From an uncultured Eubacteriales bacterium (GTDB lineage: Bacteria > Bacillota > Clostridia > Oscillospirales > Oscillospiraceae), in NCBI GenBank assembly GCA_900545495.1, contig UQZJ01000001.1, positions 1-64,000 of the forward strand: a stretch of 64,000 nt of DNA. The letters run 5' to 3'. How positions within the stretch are numbered: the stretch's first letter is position 1; every line of letters starts with the position of its first letter. Positions 1 through 7,611 of the stretch are shown piece after piece. The position numbers and the translations under genes are program-made. The notes under the pieces are model-generated. The model saw only the letters and a program-made list of their open reading frames with translations, was not told the DNA's origin and did not search any database.

Positions 1-325
1 TGCAGTAGCCGCCCAGTGCGCAGTAGAAGAACAGGATGAAGAACGCGGACAGGATGCCAAGCCAGCCCATCCATTTGAACTTCTTGCTCAGAGCCTTGTA
101 GGCGCCCACAGCGCCGTGGTGGGTCTTGCGGCCCAGCGCCAGCTCGCCCACCATGACGATAAAGCCGCACAGAACTGCCAGAATAAGGTAAATGACCAGG
201 AACGTGAAGCCGCCGGAGGCGCCCATCTTATTGGGGAAGCCCCAGATGTTGCCCAGGCCGACTGCCGAGCCGACCGCGGCCATCAGGAAACCAAAATTGG
301 TTCCAAAGCCTTTTCTTTCTTCCAT
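1..325 (-). CDS. Sodium:neurotransmitter symporter family (NSS) transporter, N-terminal part only
   Basis: The first 108 residues of an NSS transporter are present; the rest lies beyond the window edge. These proteins couple Na+ entry to uptake of amino acids or related solutes across the inner membrane. The N-terminus MEERKGFGTNFGFL is followed by the TM1 signature GSAVGLGNIWGFPN, which in LeuT-type proteins forms the sodium and substrate site. By eye it differs from the neighbouring transporter at 975-2441 at only about 13 of the 108 positions, so the two are recent tandem paralogues. The start is the ATG at 325, behind a GGAGAG ribosome site. The substrate cannot be told from the sequence. 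Confidence 0.93.
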   Translation of the reverse strand, partial: MEERKGFGTNFGFLMAAVGSAVGLGNIWGFPNKMGASGGFTFLVIYLILAVLCGFIVMVGELALGRKTHHGAVGAYKALSKKFKWMGWLGILSAFFILFFYCALGGYC

Positions 326-386
326 TGTTTTCTCTCCTTATAACAGATTTTTCCCTCCGTCTCTCGTCGGAGTGGCTGTTTTCTGC

Positions 387-463
387 TTCTTGTCTACCGA
401 CAAGAAACATCTTTAGGCGCCGCCACGCCTCTCAGCTCCCCGACAGCAGTTTCTTGCTGTCGG
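387..463 (-). other. Two hairpins in the 5' leader of the partial NSS gene
   Basis: Arms TTCTTGTC/GACAAGAA (387-394 and 399-406) and CCGACAGCA/TGCTGTCGG (440-448 and 455-463) form two perfect hairpins between the putative promoter and the start codon. Neither has a following T-run, so they are not simple terminators. They do not match a riboswitch class known to me. Confidence 0.5.
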
Positions 464-474
464 TTTATAAAAAA

Positions 475-503
475 AGTATACAGGAAGCAAAAACCAACCG
501 CAA
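475..503 (-). promoter_or_regulatory. Promoter of partial NSS transporter (TTGCGG-17-TATACT)
   Basis: On the minus strand, TTGCGG (498-503) and TATACT (475-480) are separated by 17 bp. The paralogue at 2441 has exactly the same two hexamers and spacing, which supports both calls and suggests the promoter was duplicated with the gene. Confidence 0.65.
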
Positions 504-686
504 TTAGGAGTATTGATGAAATTTTCGCGCTTTCTTGTACATTATTAACATTTTATGAACGGAATGTTTTTTGTACTTTATAAATTTATGATTACTTTTT
601 AACATCTATTCGCGGAGCTTTCCGTCGGTTTTCCTGATTTTTTTACTGCGATCCCGACTTTTCGTTTCAAGAAACATATTGTGAAG

Positions 687-710
687 AAAAAGACAGGCCG
701 CCGCCTGTCT
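687..710 (-). terminator. Intrinsic terminator downstream of the complete NSS transporter
   Basis: Read on the minus strand, an 8-bp stem AGACAGGC/GCCTGTCT (691-698 and 703-710) with a 4-nt loop is followed by a TTTTTC run. It lies before the promoter of the next transporter gene and separates the two transcripts. Confidence 0.6.
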
Positions 711-872
711 CTTAATCGCCGCCGCCCACCGCCTCTGGCAGCCGGTGACTCCACGCCGCCAGTCGTTCCCTTTTGCCATCCTCCGATACGGCGCATCTCA
801 GTCGCAGTACCGCGCTCTGCCTCTCTCTGGTACGGTACGCAGCCCCTATACGGCGCACTGCCGCCCAATCAA

Positions 873-907
873 ACAGCGCCCGCCGAAAACGGCGGGCGCT
901 GTTTTTC
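873..907. terminator. Strong hairpin after the NSS gene ending at 975
   Basis: A 13-bp perfect stem (873-885 and 890-902, arm ACAGCGCCCGCCG) with an AAAA loop lies 72 bases past the stop codon of the minus-strand transporter. The T-run is good on the plus strand (GTTTTTCC) and weak on the minus strand (TTTG), so it may work together with the hairpin at 687-710. Confidence 0.6.
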
Positions 908-974
908 CTGTTATGCGGGAGAGCATCCCGAAATGGCGGTTCCGGAGTCTACAGCATATCTGCGGAAGCTCTCC

Positions 975-2441
975 TTAGAAGAAGAATTCTTTGATCTGGC
1001 CGTACAGGACGAGGATCATGCACAGCGGAGTGATGTACTTGATGCAGACCTTGTAGAAGCCGTAGCTTGCCATGGCGTGGCCGGACGCCTCGCACTCGTC
1101 CTTGACCACGTCGGGGCCCAGCTCCCAGCCGACCATCAGCGTCATCATCAGAGCGCCCAGAGGCATCATAATGCCCTCAGACAGCATGTCGAAGAAGTCC
1201 AGCCAGCAGTCGTTCCAAGTGCGGATCGACTCCGCCGGCAGGTTCAGCAGTCTCCACGGGGTGAAGGAGGCGTCGCCCAGGCTATCGGCGCAGATCAGCA
1301 TGGCGCCCACGCCCACCGCCACAGCACCGATCAGGGCGTACGCCTTGCGCTTGTCGCCCTTACCGGCGTCGCGGGCATTGTCCACGAAGTGGGCCACAAC
1401 AGCCTCCAGCAGGGAGATGGAGGAGGAGATGGCGGCGAAGACCACCAGCAGATAGAACAGGATGCCGAAGATGGGGCCGATGGGGCCCATGCGGCTGAAC
1501 ACGTTCTGCATGGTGACGAACAGCAGCTTAGGGCCGCCCAGCGAGCCGGTAGGATCCAGCGCGAAGCGGCCGGGGATGACGCACAGACCGGCCATCAGCG
1601 CCACCAGCGTATCCATAACGATGATGAGCAGCGCGTTCTTCTGCAGGTTCTCCTTCTTATCCAGATAGGAACCGTAGGTGATCATGATGCCCATGCCCAG
1701 AGACAGGGAGAAGAACATCTGACCGCCGGCAGCGGAGAGGACGCCGAAGAAGTTGGGTTCCTTGTCGATAACGCCGTTGGCAACCGCCCAGCCGGGAACA
1801 AACATATACTTCAGGCCGTCCACAGCACCCTCCAGCGTGCAGGCGCGGATGATGCAGATGAGCAGCATGACGAACAGTGCGGGCATACCCACGGAGCAGA
1901 CCTTCTCAATACCGCCGCTGACGCCGCCCATGACGATGAGCATGGTCAGAGCCACGAAGATCAGCCCGAAGATCACGGCCTCAGCGGGGTTGGCCATAAA
2001 CGTGCCGAACACCTCAGCGCCCAGAGAATGACCGTTGGCCACTGCCGTCTCCGCCAGCGCGTTGGCGCCGAAGCTGGCATGGAACAGATCGCCGATGTTC
2101 AGGATCGTGTACTTGATGCAGTAGCCGCCCAGGGCGCAGTAGAAGAACAGAATGAAGAACGGGGACAGGATGCCCAGCCAACCGACCCATTTGAATCTCT
2201 TGCTCAGAGCCTGATAGGCGCTGACAACGCCCTTGCCGGTCTTGCGGCCCAGCGCCAGCTCACTCACCATGACGATGAAGCCGCAGAGGACTGCCAGAAC
2301 CAGATAGACGATGAGGAATGTAAAGCCGCCGGAGGCGCCCATTTTATTGGGGAAACCCCAGATGTTGCCCAGACCGACTGCCGAGCCGACAGACGCCATC
2401 AGGAAACCAAAGTTGGTTCCAAAGCCTTTTCTTTCTTCCAT
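975..2441 (-). CDS. Sodium:neurotransmitter symporter family (NSS) transporter
   Basis: A complete 488-residue NSS family symporter, in the usual range for bacterial members. It has about 11-12 hydrophobic segments from residue 10 to 480. TM1 carries the family signature GSAVGLGNIWGFPN, with the unwound glycine/asparagine segment that binds Na+ and substrate. It should import an amino acid or amine with sodium through the cytoplasmic membrane. The start is the ATG at 2441, preceded by GGAGAG. The partial gene at 1-325 is a close paralogue, and both have their own promoter with identical hexamers. The substrate is unknown; tryptophan, tyrosine and other amino acids are known for characterised bacterial relatives. 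Confidence 0.93.
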   Translation of the reverse strand: MEERKGFGTNFGFLMASVGSAVGLGNIWGFPNKMGASGGFTFLIVYLVLAVLCGFIVMVSELALGRKTGKGVVSAYQALSKRFKWVGWLGILSPFFILFFYCALGGYCIKYTILNIGDLFHASFGANALAETAVANGHSLGAEVFGTFMANPAEAVIFGLIFVALTMLIVMGGVSGGIEKVCSVGMPALFVMLLICIIRACTLEGAVDGLKYMFVPGWAVANGVIDKEPNFFGVLSAAGGQMFFSLSLGMGIMITYGSYLDKKENLQKNALLIIVMDTLVALMAGLCVIPGRFALDPTGSLGGPKLLFVTMQNVFSRMGPIGPIFGILFYLLVVFAAISSSISLLEAVVAHFVDNARDAGKGDKRKAYALIGAVAVGVGAMLICADSLGDASFTPWRLLNLPAESIRTWNDCWLDFFDMLSEGIMMPLGALMMTLMVGWELGPDVVKDECEASGHAMASYGFYKVCIKYITPLCMILVLYGQIKEFFF

Positions 2442-2542
2442 GTTTTCTCTCCTTACAATTACTTTCCCTTAACCTGTCCCGTCAGCAGCGTTCCGCCGAC
2501 GCAGGCGACCCACACGAAAGAGTTTCCTGCGGGTCACATAGA

Positions 2543-2571
2543 AGTATACTCCTTCCCACATTTTCCCGCAA
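2543..2571 (-). promoter_or_regulatory. Promoter of complete NSS transporter (TTGCGG-17-TATACT)
   Basis: On the minus strand, TTGCGG (2566-2571) and TATACT (2543-2548) are separated by 17 bp, the same elements as the paralogue's promoter at 475-503. The predicted transcript starts near 2536, giving a leader of about 95 nt. Confidence 0.65.
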
Positions 2572-2743
2572 TTAGCAATGTTTATAAAAATTTAACATTT
2601 CTTTCTCAACTTTTAACATTTTCTTAGCGGCAAACACAACGCGGGTCACCTCCTCGAAACGCGCACTTTTTCTGCGCATTTCGCAGTCATCGCACATCTC
2701 CCGCAAGGTATCCGGCACGTTACCTGTCGTTTCGTCGCACGAA

Positions 2744-2776
2744 ACAGGCGGGTGCCTCTATGAAGCACCCGCCTGT
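2744..2776 (-). terminator. Terminator-like hairpin after DUF2804 gene
   Basis: A 12-bp perfect stem (ACAGGCGGGTGC at 2744-2755 pairing with 2765-2776) and a 9-nt loop lie 41 bases beyond the stop of the minus-strand gene. Only a short TTTC follows on the minus strand, so efficiency is uncertain. Confidence 0.5.
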
Positions 2777-2816
2777 ATGTGAACTGTATAACAATTTTTT
2801 CGCCTTGCAGCGCCGC

Positions 2817-3845
2817 TCACCACTTGTTCTCTACTTTTTCCGCGAAACCCAGAAAATCGCTGACGCGGATCTCCCGACCGTCGTCCAGCACCGCCCGGCC
2901 GGTGAAGCGGCCAAAGACCTGATGCTGGTCGGATTTCAGCAGCTTGACGTCCATGCAGGCGGCGCGATCCAGAATGGGCATGAAATCCATCTCGAACCGG
3001 CCGTCATCCGAGGTGAAGCGCCAGGGGCTGAGGTAGTCCTCCCGCCCGTTCTTCATGGGGATGAGGAACTGCACCTGTCCCAGCTTATGGGCCTTGCCGC
3101 CGTAGAACAGCATATTCTCGCTGGCGGCATAGGTGTTGCCGAAGCCGTAGCCGATGTTCCAGCCGAAGGGGACGCCATCCACCTGTCCGGAGGCGCTGCC
3201 CCAGTACCATGTATTGTGGTATGTCCACACGCCCCGACCCCAGTCCAGCACCGCAAAGGAGTCCTCCGGCGCAAAGCGGAAGACGCGGCCCTCCACCTTG
3301 ACCTCGCCGGACACCCGCATACAGTTGATCTTCTGGTTGAAGTAGAAGCACCGGGGCTGATCGAAGGGCGTGGCGATGACCATGGACTCCTCCGGCTCCT
3401 CCGTCAGCATCAGGCGACCCTCGATGGGCATCCCCGCCAGAAAGTCCTCCATGCGGAAGGTCAGCACCCGTGCGTTCCCCACATGGCGGAACGCGATGCC
3501 GTAGCCGCTGCCGGCAATGACCGTATCTCCGGCGGCGGATGTCTCCGGCAGGCCGGTGCGTCCCATGGGGAACACCCGCACGGGGCTTTTCGTCCTTTCC
3601 CACCGCTCGTCGAATTGCAGGAACGAGATGGAATCCAGCCCCATATAGCCGTTGTCGGCAATGGTCAGCGCCACGGCGAAATGGTCGTTGGCCGCCAGAT
3701 AGTAGTCCCATTCCTTGATGCGGCTCTTCCCCGCCCGGATATCGGCGCGGCGGTAGATGGGCAGGAGCCTCTTGGCATATCCCGGCTCCCGCAGGCTGCC
3801 GGACTCGTTGAGGAGCGGCGCGCTGTGGGTGATCTCATGCTGCAT
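2817..3845 (-). CDS. DUF2804 family protein
   Basis: A 342-residue soluble protein with the pattern of the DUF2804 family: an N-terminal segment around TLADNGY-type sequence (here TIADNGYMGLDS) and a C-terminal part rich in aromatic residues (GWNIGYGFGNTYAASEN). No signal peptide or membrane segment is visible. The function of the family is not established; its lipocalin-like beta-rich pattern is only a guess. It is a single gene, divergent from the zinc-uptake operon with about 165 bases between the start codons. A possible TACAAT -10 lies at 3916-3921. The start is the ATG at 3845. Confidence 0.8.
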   Translation of the reverse strand: MQHEITHSAPLLNESGSLREPGYAKRLLPIYRRADIRAGKSRIKEWDYYLAANDHFAVALTIADNGYMGLDSISFLQFDERWERTKSPVRVFPMGRTGLPETSAAGDTVIAGSGYGIAFRHVGNARVLTFRMEDFLAGMPIEGRLMLTEEPEESMVIATPFDQPRCFYFNQKINCMRVSGEVKVEGRVFRFAPEDSFAVLDWGRGVWTYHNTWYWGSASGQVDGVPFGWNIGYGFGNTYAASENMLFYGGKAHKLGQVQFLIPMKNGREDYLSPWRFTSDDGRFEMDFMPILDRAACMDVKLLKSDQHQVFGRFTGRAVLDDGREIRVSDFLGFAEKVENKW

Positions 3846-3945
3846 GATGACTGTCCTCCCGTATCTTTATTCAGTTCCGCGGCCCCCGCCGCAGAGGAAA
3901 ACGCCTTATGGAAATATTGTAGCATACGCGGCGGGAAAAAGATAG

Positions 3946-3973
3946 TTGACAACCCAATTATTTTGGCTATAAT
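3946..3973 (+). promoter_or_regulatory. Promoter of the zur-znuACB operon (TTGACA-16-TATAAT)
   Basis: Both hexamers are perfect consensus: TTGACA at 3946-3951 and TATAAT at 3968-3973, with a 16-bp spacer. The -10 runs directly into the palindromic operator at 3971-3999, so repressor binding would block polymerase. Confidence 0.85.
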
Positions 3974-3999
3974 TTGAAAATGGTTTTCATTTTCAAATT
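3971..3999 (+). promoter_or_regulatory. Fur/Zur-type operator, 29-bp palindrome
   Basis: A perfect 12-bp inverted repeat, AATTTGAAAATG (3971-3982) and CATTTTCAAATT (3988-3999), surrounds GTTTT. It contains 7-1-7 type Fur-family boxes such as TGAAAATGGTTTTCA (3975-3989). Its position on the -10 and start site of an operon encoding a Fur-family protein and a zinc importer makes autorepression by zinc-loaded Zur the likely role. Confidence 0.85.
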
Positions 4000-4012
4000 C
4001 AGGAGACGTTTC

Positions 4013-4411
4013 ATGGCCTATATGACAAAACAGCAGCAGGCGGTGCTGGCCTGCATACGCGGCTGCGCCGACGGCATAGGTGCAGCGGAGCTGACGGAGC
4101 TGCTCCACCGGCAGGGGGAGACGGTGGGGCTGACCACCGTGTACCGCCAGCTGGAGCGGCTGGAAAAAGAGGGGAAAGTCCACAAGATCGTCACGGACAC
4201 CGGGGCGAAGTATCAGTTTTGCAGCTGCTACCAGTCCGGGAAGGACTGCTTTTTGCTGAAATGCGAGCGCTGCGGCGCTGTGCAGCACGCCGACTGCTCC
4301 CGTCTGGCGCCGCTGTACCGCCATCTGGAGGAGGAGCACGGCTTCGCCATCGACCCCCACCGGACGCTGTTCTACGGACTGTGCCGCCAGTGCCGGGAGG
4401 CGGCGGAATGA
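4013..4411 (+). CDS. Fur-family metalloregulator, probable zinc regulator Zur
   Basis: A 132-residue Fur-family repressor. The N-terminal winged helix (about residues 1-75) includes TTVYRQLERLEKEGKVHK, typical of the Fur recognition helix. The C-terminal half has two CxxC pairs (CERC and CRQC) that usually hold structural zinc. An upstream in-frame TTG at 3974 lies inside the operator and has no ribosome site, so the ATG at 4013 after AGGAGA is chosen. Its stop overlaps the ATG of znuA (ATGA), so it is translated with the zinc transporter. Zur rather than Fur or PerR is inferred from this context. Confidence 0.88.
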   Translation: MAYMTKQQQAVLACIRGCADGIGAAELTELLHRQGETVGLTTVYRQLERLEKEGKVHKIVTDTGAKYQFCSCYQSGKDCFLLKCERCGAVQHADCSRLAPLYRHLEEEHGFAIDPHRTLFYGLCRQCREAAE

Positions 4412-5370
4412 GGCGGCTTTTATCGGGGCTGCTGGCCCTCGTGCTGGCGGCGTCCCTGACCGCCTGCGGACAGCCGCCGCTGCCGGAGGACGGAAAAACG
4501 CAGGTGGTCTGCACCCTGTTCCCCTACTACGATTTCGCCCGCCAGATCGGCGGCGACGACGTGGACGTGACGCTGGTGGTACCCGCCGGACGGGAGACAC
4601 ACAGCTTCGAGCCCACGCCCATGGACGTGATCCGCATCAGTCAGGCGGATGTGTTCATCTACAACGGCGGCGAGAGCGAGCAGTGGGTGGCGGACATTCT
4701 GGACGCCGCCGGAGAGGACATCCCCTGCGTCCTGTCCATGATGGACGCGGCGGAGCTGCACGAGGAGGAGCTTGTCGAGGGGATGCAGAGCGGTACGTCC
4801 GCCCACGATCACCACGACCATGATGAGGACGGCGAGGAGATCGAATACGACGAGCATATCTGGACGTCGCCGGTGACGGCCATGGCGCTGTGCCGCGCCA
4901 TCACCGACGGGCTGTGTCAGGCGGATCCCGACCACGCGGACAGCTTCCGGGCGCGGCTGGCGGACTATCTGGCGGCGCTGGAGACGCTGGATGGAACGTT
5001 CCGCCAGATCGTGGCGGAGGGCAGCCGGGATCTGCTGGTGTTCGGCGACCGGTTCCCGCTGCTGTATTTCTGCCGGGAGTACGGACTGGACTACCGGGCG
5101 GCGTTCCACGGCTGTGCCGGGGACACGGAGCCGTCTCTGACCACGCTGAAATACCTCATTGACTTAGTGAACGAGCAGCACATCCCGGTGGTGTATACCA
5201 TCGAGCTGAGCAGCCGGAAGGTGGCAAAGGCCATCGCGGAGACCACCGGGGCGCAGGTGCGGACGTTTCACTCCTGCCAGACGGTGAGCCGCGCCGAATT
5301 TGACGCAGGCGTTACCTACCTCCAGCTGATGGAGGCCAACGCGGATGTTTTGAGAGAGGGGTTGTCCTGA
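4408..5370 (+). CDS. znuA: Zinc ABC transporter substrate-binding lipoprotein
   Basis: A 320-residue cluster A-I metal-binding protein. A lipoprotein signal peptide ends in the lipobox LTAC with Cys20, so it is anchored outside the membrane. It captures Zn2+ and delivers it to ZnuB. His65 (TLVVPAGRETHSFEP) fits the first ligand, a short His/Asp-rich loop SAHDHHDHDED lies at residues 131-141, and His150 (DEHIW) fits the second ligand. The region usually holding a third ligand reads VFGDRFPLLYF, so that ligand may differ from the classic histidine. The ATG start overlaps the regulator's stop codon. Manganese cannot be excluded, but the His-rich loop favours zinc. Confidence 0.9.
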   Translation: MRRLLSGLLALVLAASLTACGQPPLPEDGKTQVVCTLFPYYDFARQIGGDDVDVTLVVPAGRETHSFEPTPMDVIRISQADVFIYNGGESEQWVADILDAAGEDIPCVLSMMDAAELHEEELVEGMQSGTSAHDHHDHDEDGEEIEYDEHIWTSPVTAMALCRAITDGLCQADPDHADSFRARLADYLAALETLDGTFRQIVAEGSRDLLVFGDRFPLLYFCREYGLDYRAAFHGCAGDTEPSLTTLKYLIDLVNEQHIPVVYTIELSSRKVAKAIAETTGAQVRTFHSCQTVSRAEFDAGVTYLQLMEANADVLREGLS

Positions 5371-6080
5371 TGGAAAAGAAAATACTGCTGGACTGCCGGG
5401 ACGTGTCGCTGGGCTACGAGGGTACCGCCATCTGGGAGGGGCTGACCTTTCAGGTGTGCAGCGGCGACTACCTGTGCATCGTGGGTGAGAACGGCTCGGG
5501 CAAGTCCACGCTGCTGAAAAGCCTGCTGGGACTGCTGCGGCCCATGAGGGGCGAGATCGTGCTGGACAAATCCCTGCGCACCGGGGCCATCGGCTACCTG
5601 CCCCAGCAGACCAAGGCGCAGAAGGACTTCCCCGCCACGGTGACAGAGGTGGTGCAAAGCGGCTTTCTCAGCGGCAAGCGAGGGCGCTTCTTCTACACGC
5701 CGCAGGAGAAGTCCACAGCGCTGATGCACATGGGCAAGCTGGGCATTCTGGAACTGAAAGACCGCTGCTACCGGGAGCTGTCCGGCGGCCAACAGCAGCG
5801 GGTACTGCTGGCCCGGGCGCTTTGCGCCGCCGGGGAGCTTCTGGTGCTGGACGAGCCGGTGACGGGGCTGGATCCCGCCGCCGCCCAGGATCTGTACCGC
5901 ACGCTGGACTATCTCAACAAGAAGGAGGGCATCGCCATCATCATGGTGACCCACGATCTGCACAGCGCCCTGCCCTACGCCACCGCCATTCTCCACGCCG
6001 GGCACGGCAGCTGGTTCTACGGCGATACGGCGTCCTATCTGGCCTCGCCCTACGGCAAGCGGTTCGGAGGTGAGGCGTGA
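5370..6080 (+). CDS. znuC: Zinc ABC transporter ATP-binding protein
   Basis: A 236-residue ABC ATPase that powers zinc import. Visible motifs are Walker A GENGSGKST (about residues 40-48), the Q-loop (YLPQQTKA), the signature LSGGQQQR, Walker B LLVLDEP, and the switch histidine in THD. Its start codon shares one base with the znuA stop, so translation is coupled. Length and motifs are normal for the family. Confidence 0.93.
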   Translation: MEKKILLDCRDVSLGYEGTAIWEGLTFQVCSGDYLCIVGENGSGKSTLLKSLLGLLRPMRGEIVLDKSLRTGAIGYLPQQTKAQKDFPATVTEVVQSGFLSGKRGRFFYTPQEKSTALMHMGKLGILELKDRCYRELSGGQQQRVLLARALCAAGELLVLDEPVTGLDPAAAQDLYRTLDYLNKKEGIAIIMVTHDLHSALPYATAILHAGHGSWFYGDTASYLASPYGKRFGGEA

Positions 6081-6898
6081 TGGATCTGCTGCTGGATATG
6101 TTCACCTACCCGTTTATCCTGCGGGCCTTTGTGGTGGGCGTTCTCATCGCCCTGTGCGCGGCGCTGCTGGGCGTACCGCTGGTGCTGAAGCGCTGCTCCA
6201 TGATCGGCGACGGCCTGAGCCATGTGTCCTTCGGCGCGCTGAGCATCGCGCTGGCCTGCGGCTGGGCGCCGCTGCCGGTATCCATCCCCGTGGTGGTGCT
6301 GGCGGCGCTGGGTCTGCTGCGGATGGCGGAAAAAAGCCGCATGGGTGCGGACGCCGCCATCGCCGTGGTCAGCGCCTCGTCGCTGGCCGCCGGTGTGGTG
6401 GTCACCAGTCTGACCACCGGCCTGACCACCGATGTGGACAGCTTTATGTTCGGCTCCATTCTGGCGCTGGACCGGGCGGATGTGGCCCTGTCCGTAGGTG
6501 TCTGCGCGGCGGTGCTGGTGCTGTACGTGCTGTTCTACCACCGGCTGTTCGCCATCACCTTCGACGAGAGCTTCTCCCGCGCCACCGGCGTGAAGGTGGA
6601 GCTGTACAACACCGTGCTGTCGGTGCTGACGGCGCTGACCATCGTGCTGGGTATGCGGCTCATGGGCGCTATGCTCATCTCCAGCCTCGTCATCTTCCCC
6701 GCCCTGACCGCCATGCGGCTGCTGCGCAGCTTCCGTGGCGTGGTGCTGTGCGCCGCCGCCGTCAGCGTGCTGGGCTTTTGTGTGGGGCTGACCGGCTCCT
6801 ACCTGCTGAGCACCCCCGTAGGCGCTACGGTGGTGCTGGTAGATCTGGCGGTGTTCCTGCTGGCCTGCCTGCTGGGACGGCTGAAAAAACGCGCATGA
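6080..6898 (+). CDS. znuB: Zinc ABC transporter permease
   Basis: A 272-residue ABC-3 family membrane protein with about 8-9 hydrophobic helices. It forms the zinc channel that works with znuA and znuC. The family segment MIGDGLSHVSFGALSIA is present near residue 43. A GTG at 6077 and the ATG at 6080 are both in frame behind GGAGGTGAGG (6066-6075); the ATG is preferred by its spacing. The gene ends the operon and is followed by a strong terminator. Confidence 0.92.
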   Translation: MDLLLDMFTYPFILRAFVVGVLIALCAALLGVPLVLKRCSMIGDGLSHVSFGALSIALACGWAPLPVSIPVVVLAALGLLRMAEKSRMGADAAIAVVSASSLAAGVVVTSLTTGLTTDVDSFMFGSILALDRADVALSVGVCAAVLVLYVLFYHRLFAITFDESFSRATGVKVELYNTVLSVLTALTIVLGMRLMGAMLISSLVIFPALTAMRLLRSFRGVVLCAAAVSVLGFCVGLTGSYLLSTPVGATVVLVDLAVFLLACLLGRLKKRA

Positions 6899-6908
6899 CC
6901 TTGGATTT

Positions 6909-6955
6909 TCCGGCGAGCCGGGGCACTTTTGCCCCGCTCCGCCGGGATTTTTTTG
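6909..6955 (+). terminator. Terminator of the zinc-uptake operon
   Basis: A two-part stem with arms CCGGCG/CGCCGG and CGGGGC/GCCCCG around an ACTTTT loop is followed by seven T residues. It begins about 12 bases past the znuB stop. Confidence 0.85.
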
Positions 6956-6995
6956 TCAAAACCGCCGTTTCGACCGGCTTTTTGCGGAAAAATGC

Positions 6996-7024
6996 TTGCG
7001 TTCCCTGCACTTTTATGGTATGCT
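6996..7024 (+). promoter_or_regulatory. Candidate promoter of the rimP-nusA-infB operon (TTGCGT-17-TATGCT)
   Basis: TTGCGT (6996-7001) and TATGCT (7019-7024) are separated by 17 bp. It is the best promoter match between the znuB terminator and rimP, leaving a leader of about 85 nt. Confidence 0.5.
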
Positions 7025-7117
7025 ATGCGCGTGAGTAAGGTATTGACTGGGAGTGGGCTTGACTGTCCGCTCTTTTTGTTGGGCATTTTTGATTTGTTAA
7101 AAACAGGAGGACGCGCC

Positions 7118-7576
7118 GTGAAAAAGATCACAGATGTAGTCTGGGAACTGGCGGAGCCGGTGGTACAGGAGCACGGCTGTCAGCTGTGGGACGTGGAATA
7201 TGTGCGGGAGGCCGGCCAGTGGTATCTGCGGCTGTATCTGGACAAGGACGGCGGCGTAGACATTCTGGACTGTGAGGCCATCAGCCGCAAGGTCAGCGAC
7301 CTGCTGGACGAGGCCGACCCCATTGAGAGCAGCTATGTATTCGAGGTGGGCTCCGCCGGACTGGAGCGGCAGCTCAAGCGTCCCGGCGACTTCGACCGCT
7401 TCATGGGCAGCCCCGTGCTGGTCAAGACCTACCAGAACAGGGACGGCCGCAAGGAGTTCGCCGGTAAGCTGGCGGGCTACGAGGACGGCGCGGTGCTGCT
7501 GGACATGGGCGGCGCAGAGCCGGTACGGTTCGAGAAGAACGAGGTGGCGCTGGTGCGCCTGCGCGTGGAATTCTGA
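7118..7576 (+). CDS. rimP: Ribosome maturation factor RimP
   Basis: A 152-residue RimP, which helps assemble the 30S ribosomal subunit. The N-terminal domain contains the family stretch GCQLWDVEYVREAGQWYLR, and SAGLERQLKRPGDFDRF matches the conserved interdomain region. The start is a GTG at 7118 with AGGAGG 7 bases upstream (7105-7110); the longer in-frame extension back to 6929 crosses the promoter and terminator and is rejected. It opens the classic rimP-nusA-ylxR-L7Ae-infB cluster. Confidence 0.93.
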   Translation: MKKITDVVWELAEPVVQEHGCQLWDVEYVREAGQWYLRLYLDKDGGVDILDCEAISRKVSDLLDEADPIESSYVFEVGSAGLERQLKRPGDFDRFMGSPVLVKTYQNRDGRKEFAGKLAGYEDGAVLLDMGGAEPVRFEKNEVALVRLRVEF

Positions 7577-7611
7577 CACAACGATCTGACGATAAATGAA
7601 GGAGAAACGAC

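Larger units (their letters stand above)
326..974. other. Intergenic region between tandem NSS transporters: promoter, leader hairpins and terminators
   Basis: This 649-base gap holds no credible gene. On the minus strand it contains the terminator of the downstream-positioned paralogue (687-710, with a second hairpin at 873-902), an AT-rich stretch at about 500-680, the promoter of the partial transporter (475-503), and a leader of roughly 140 nt with two hairpins. ORFs predicted here have no ribosome site and no recognisable content. Confidence 0.7.
2442..2816. other. Intergenic region: promoter and leader of the NSS gene, terminator of DUF2804 gene
   Basis: This 375-base gap holds the minus-strand NSS promoter (2543-2571), an AT-rich zone at 2570-2630, a small hairpin GTTTCGT/ACGAAAC at about 2728-2744, and the terminator-like hairpin at 2744-2776. 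I see no gene in it. Confidence 0.65.

Noticed and set aside
681..2627. A 648-residue plus-strand frame over the NSS transporter
   Set aside because: It is antisense to a clear transporter gene with matching family motifs and crosses terminators.
3974..4012. An N-terminal extension of the Fur-family regulator from a TTG at 3974
   Set aside because: These codons are the operator palindrome itself, the predicted transcript starts at about 3980, and there is no ribosome site.
6929..7117. A 63-codon N-terminal extension of RimP
   Set aside because: It overlaps the znuB terminator and the operon promoter; RimP homologues start at the GTG at 7118.
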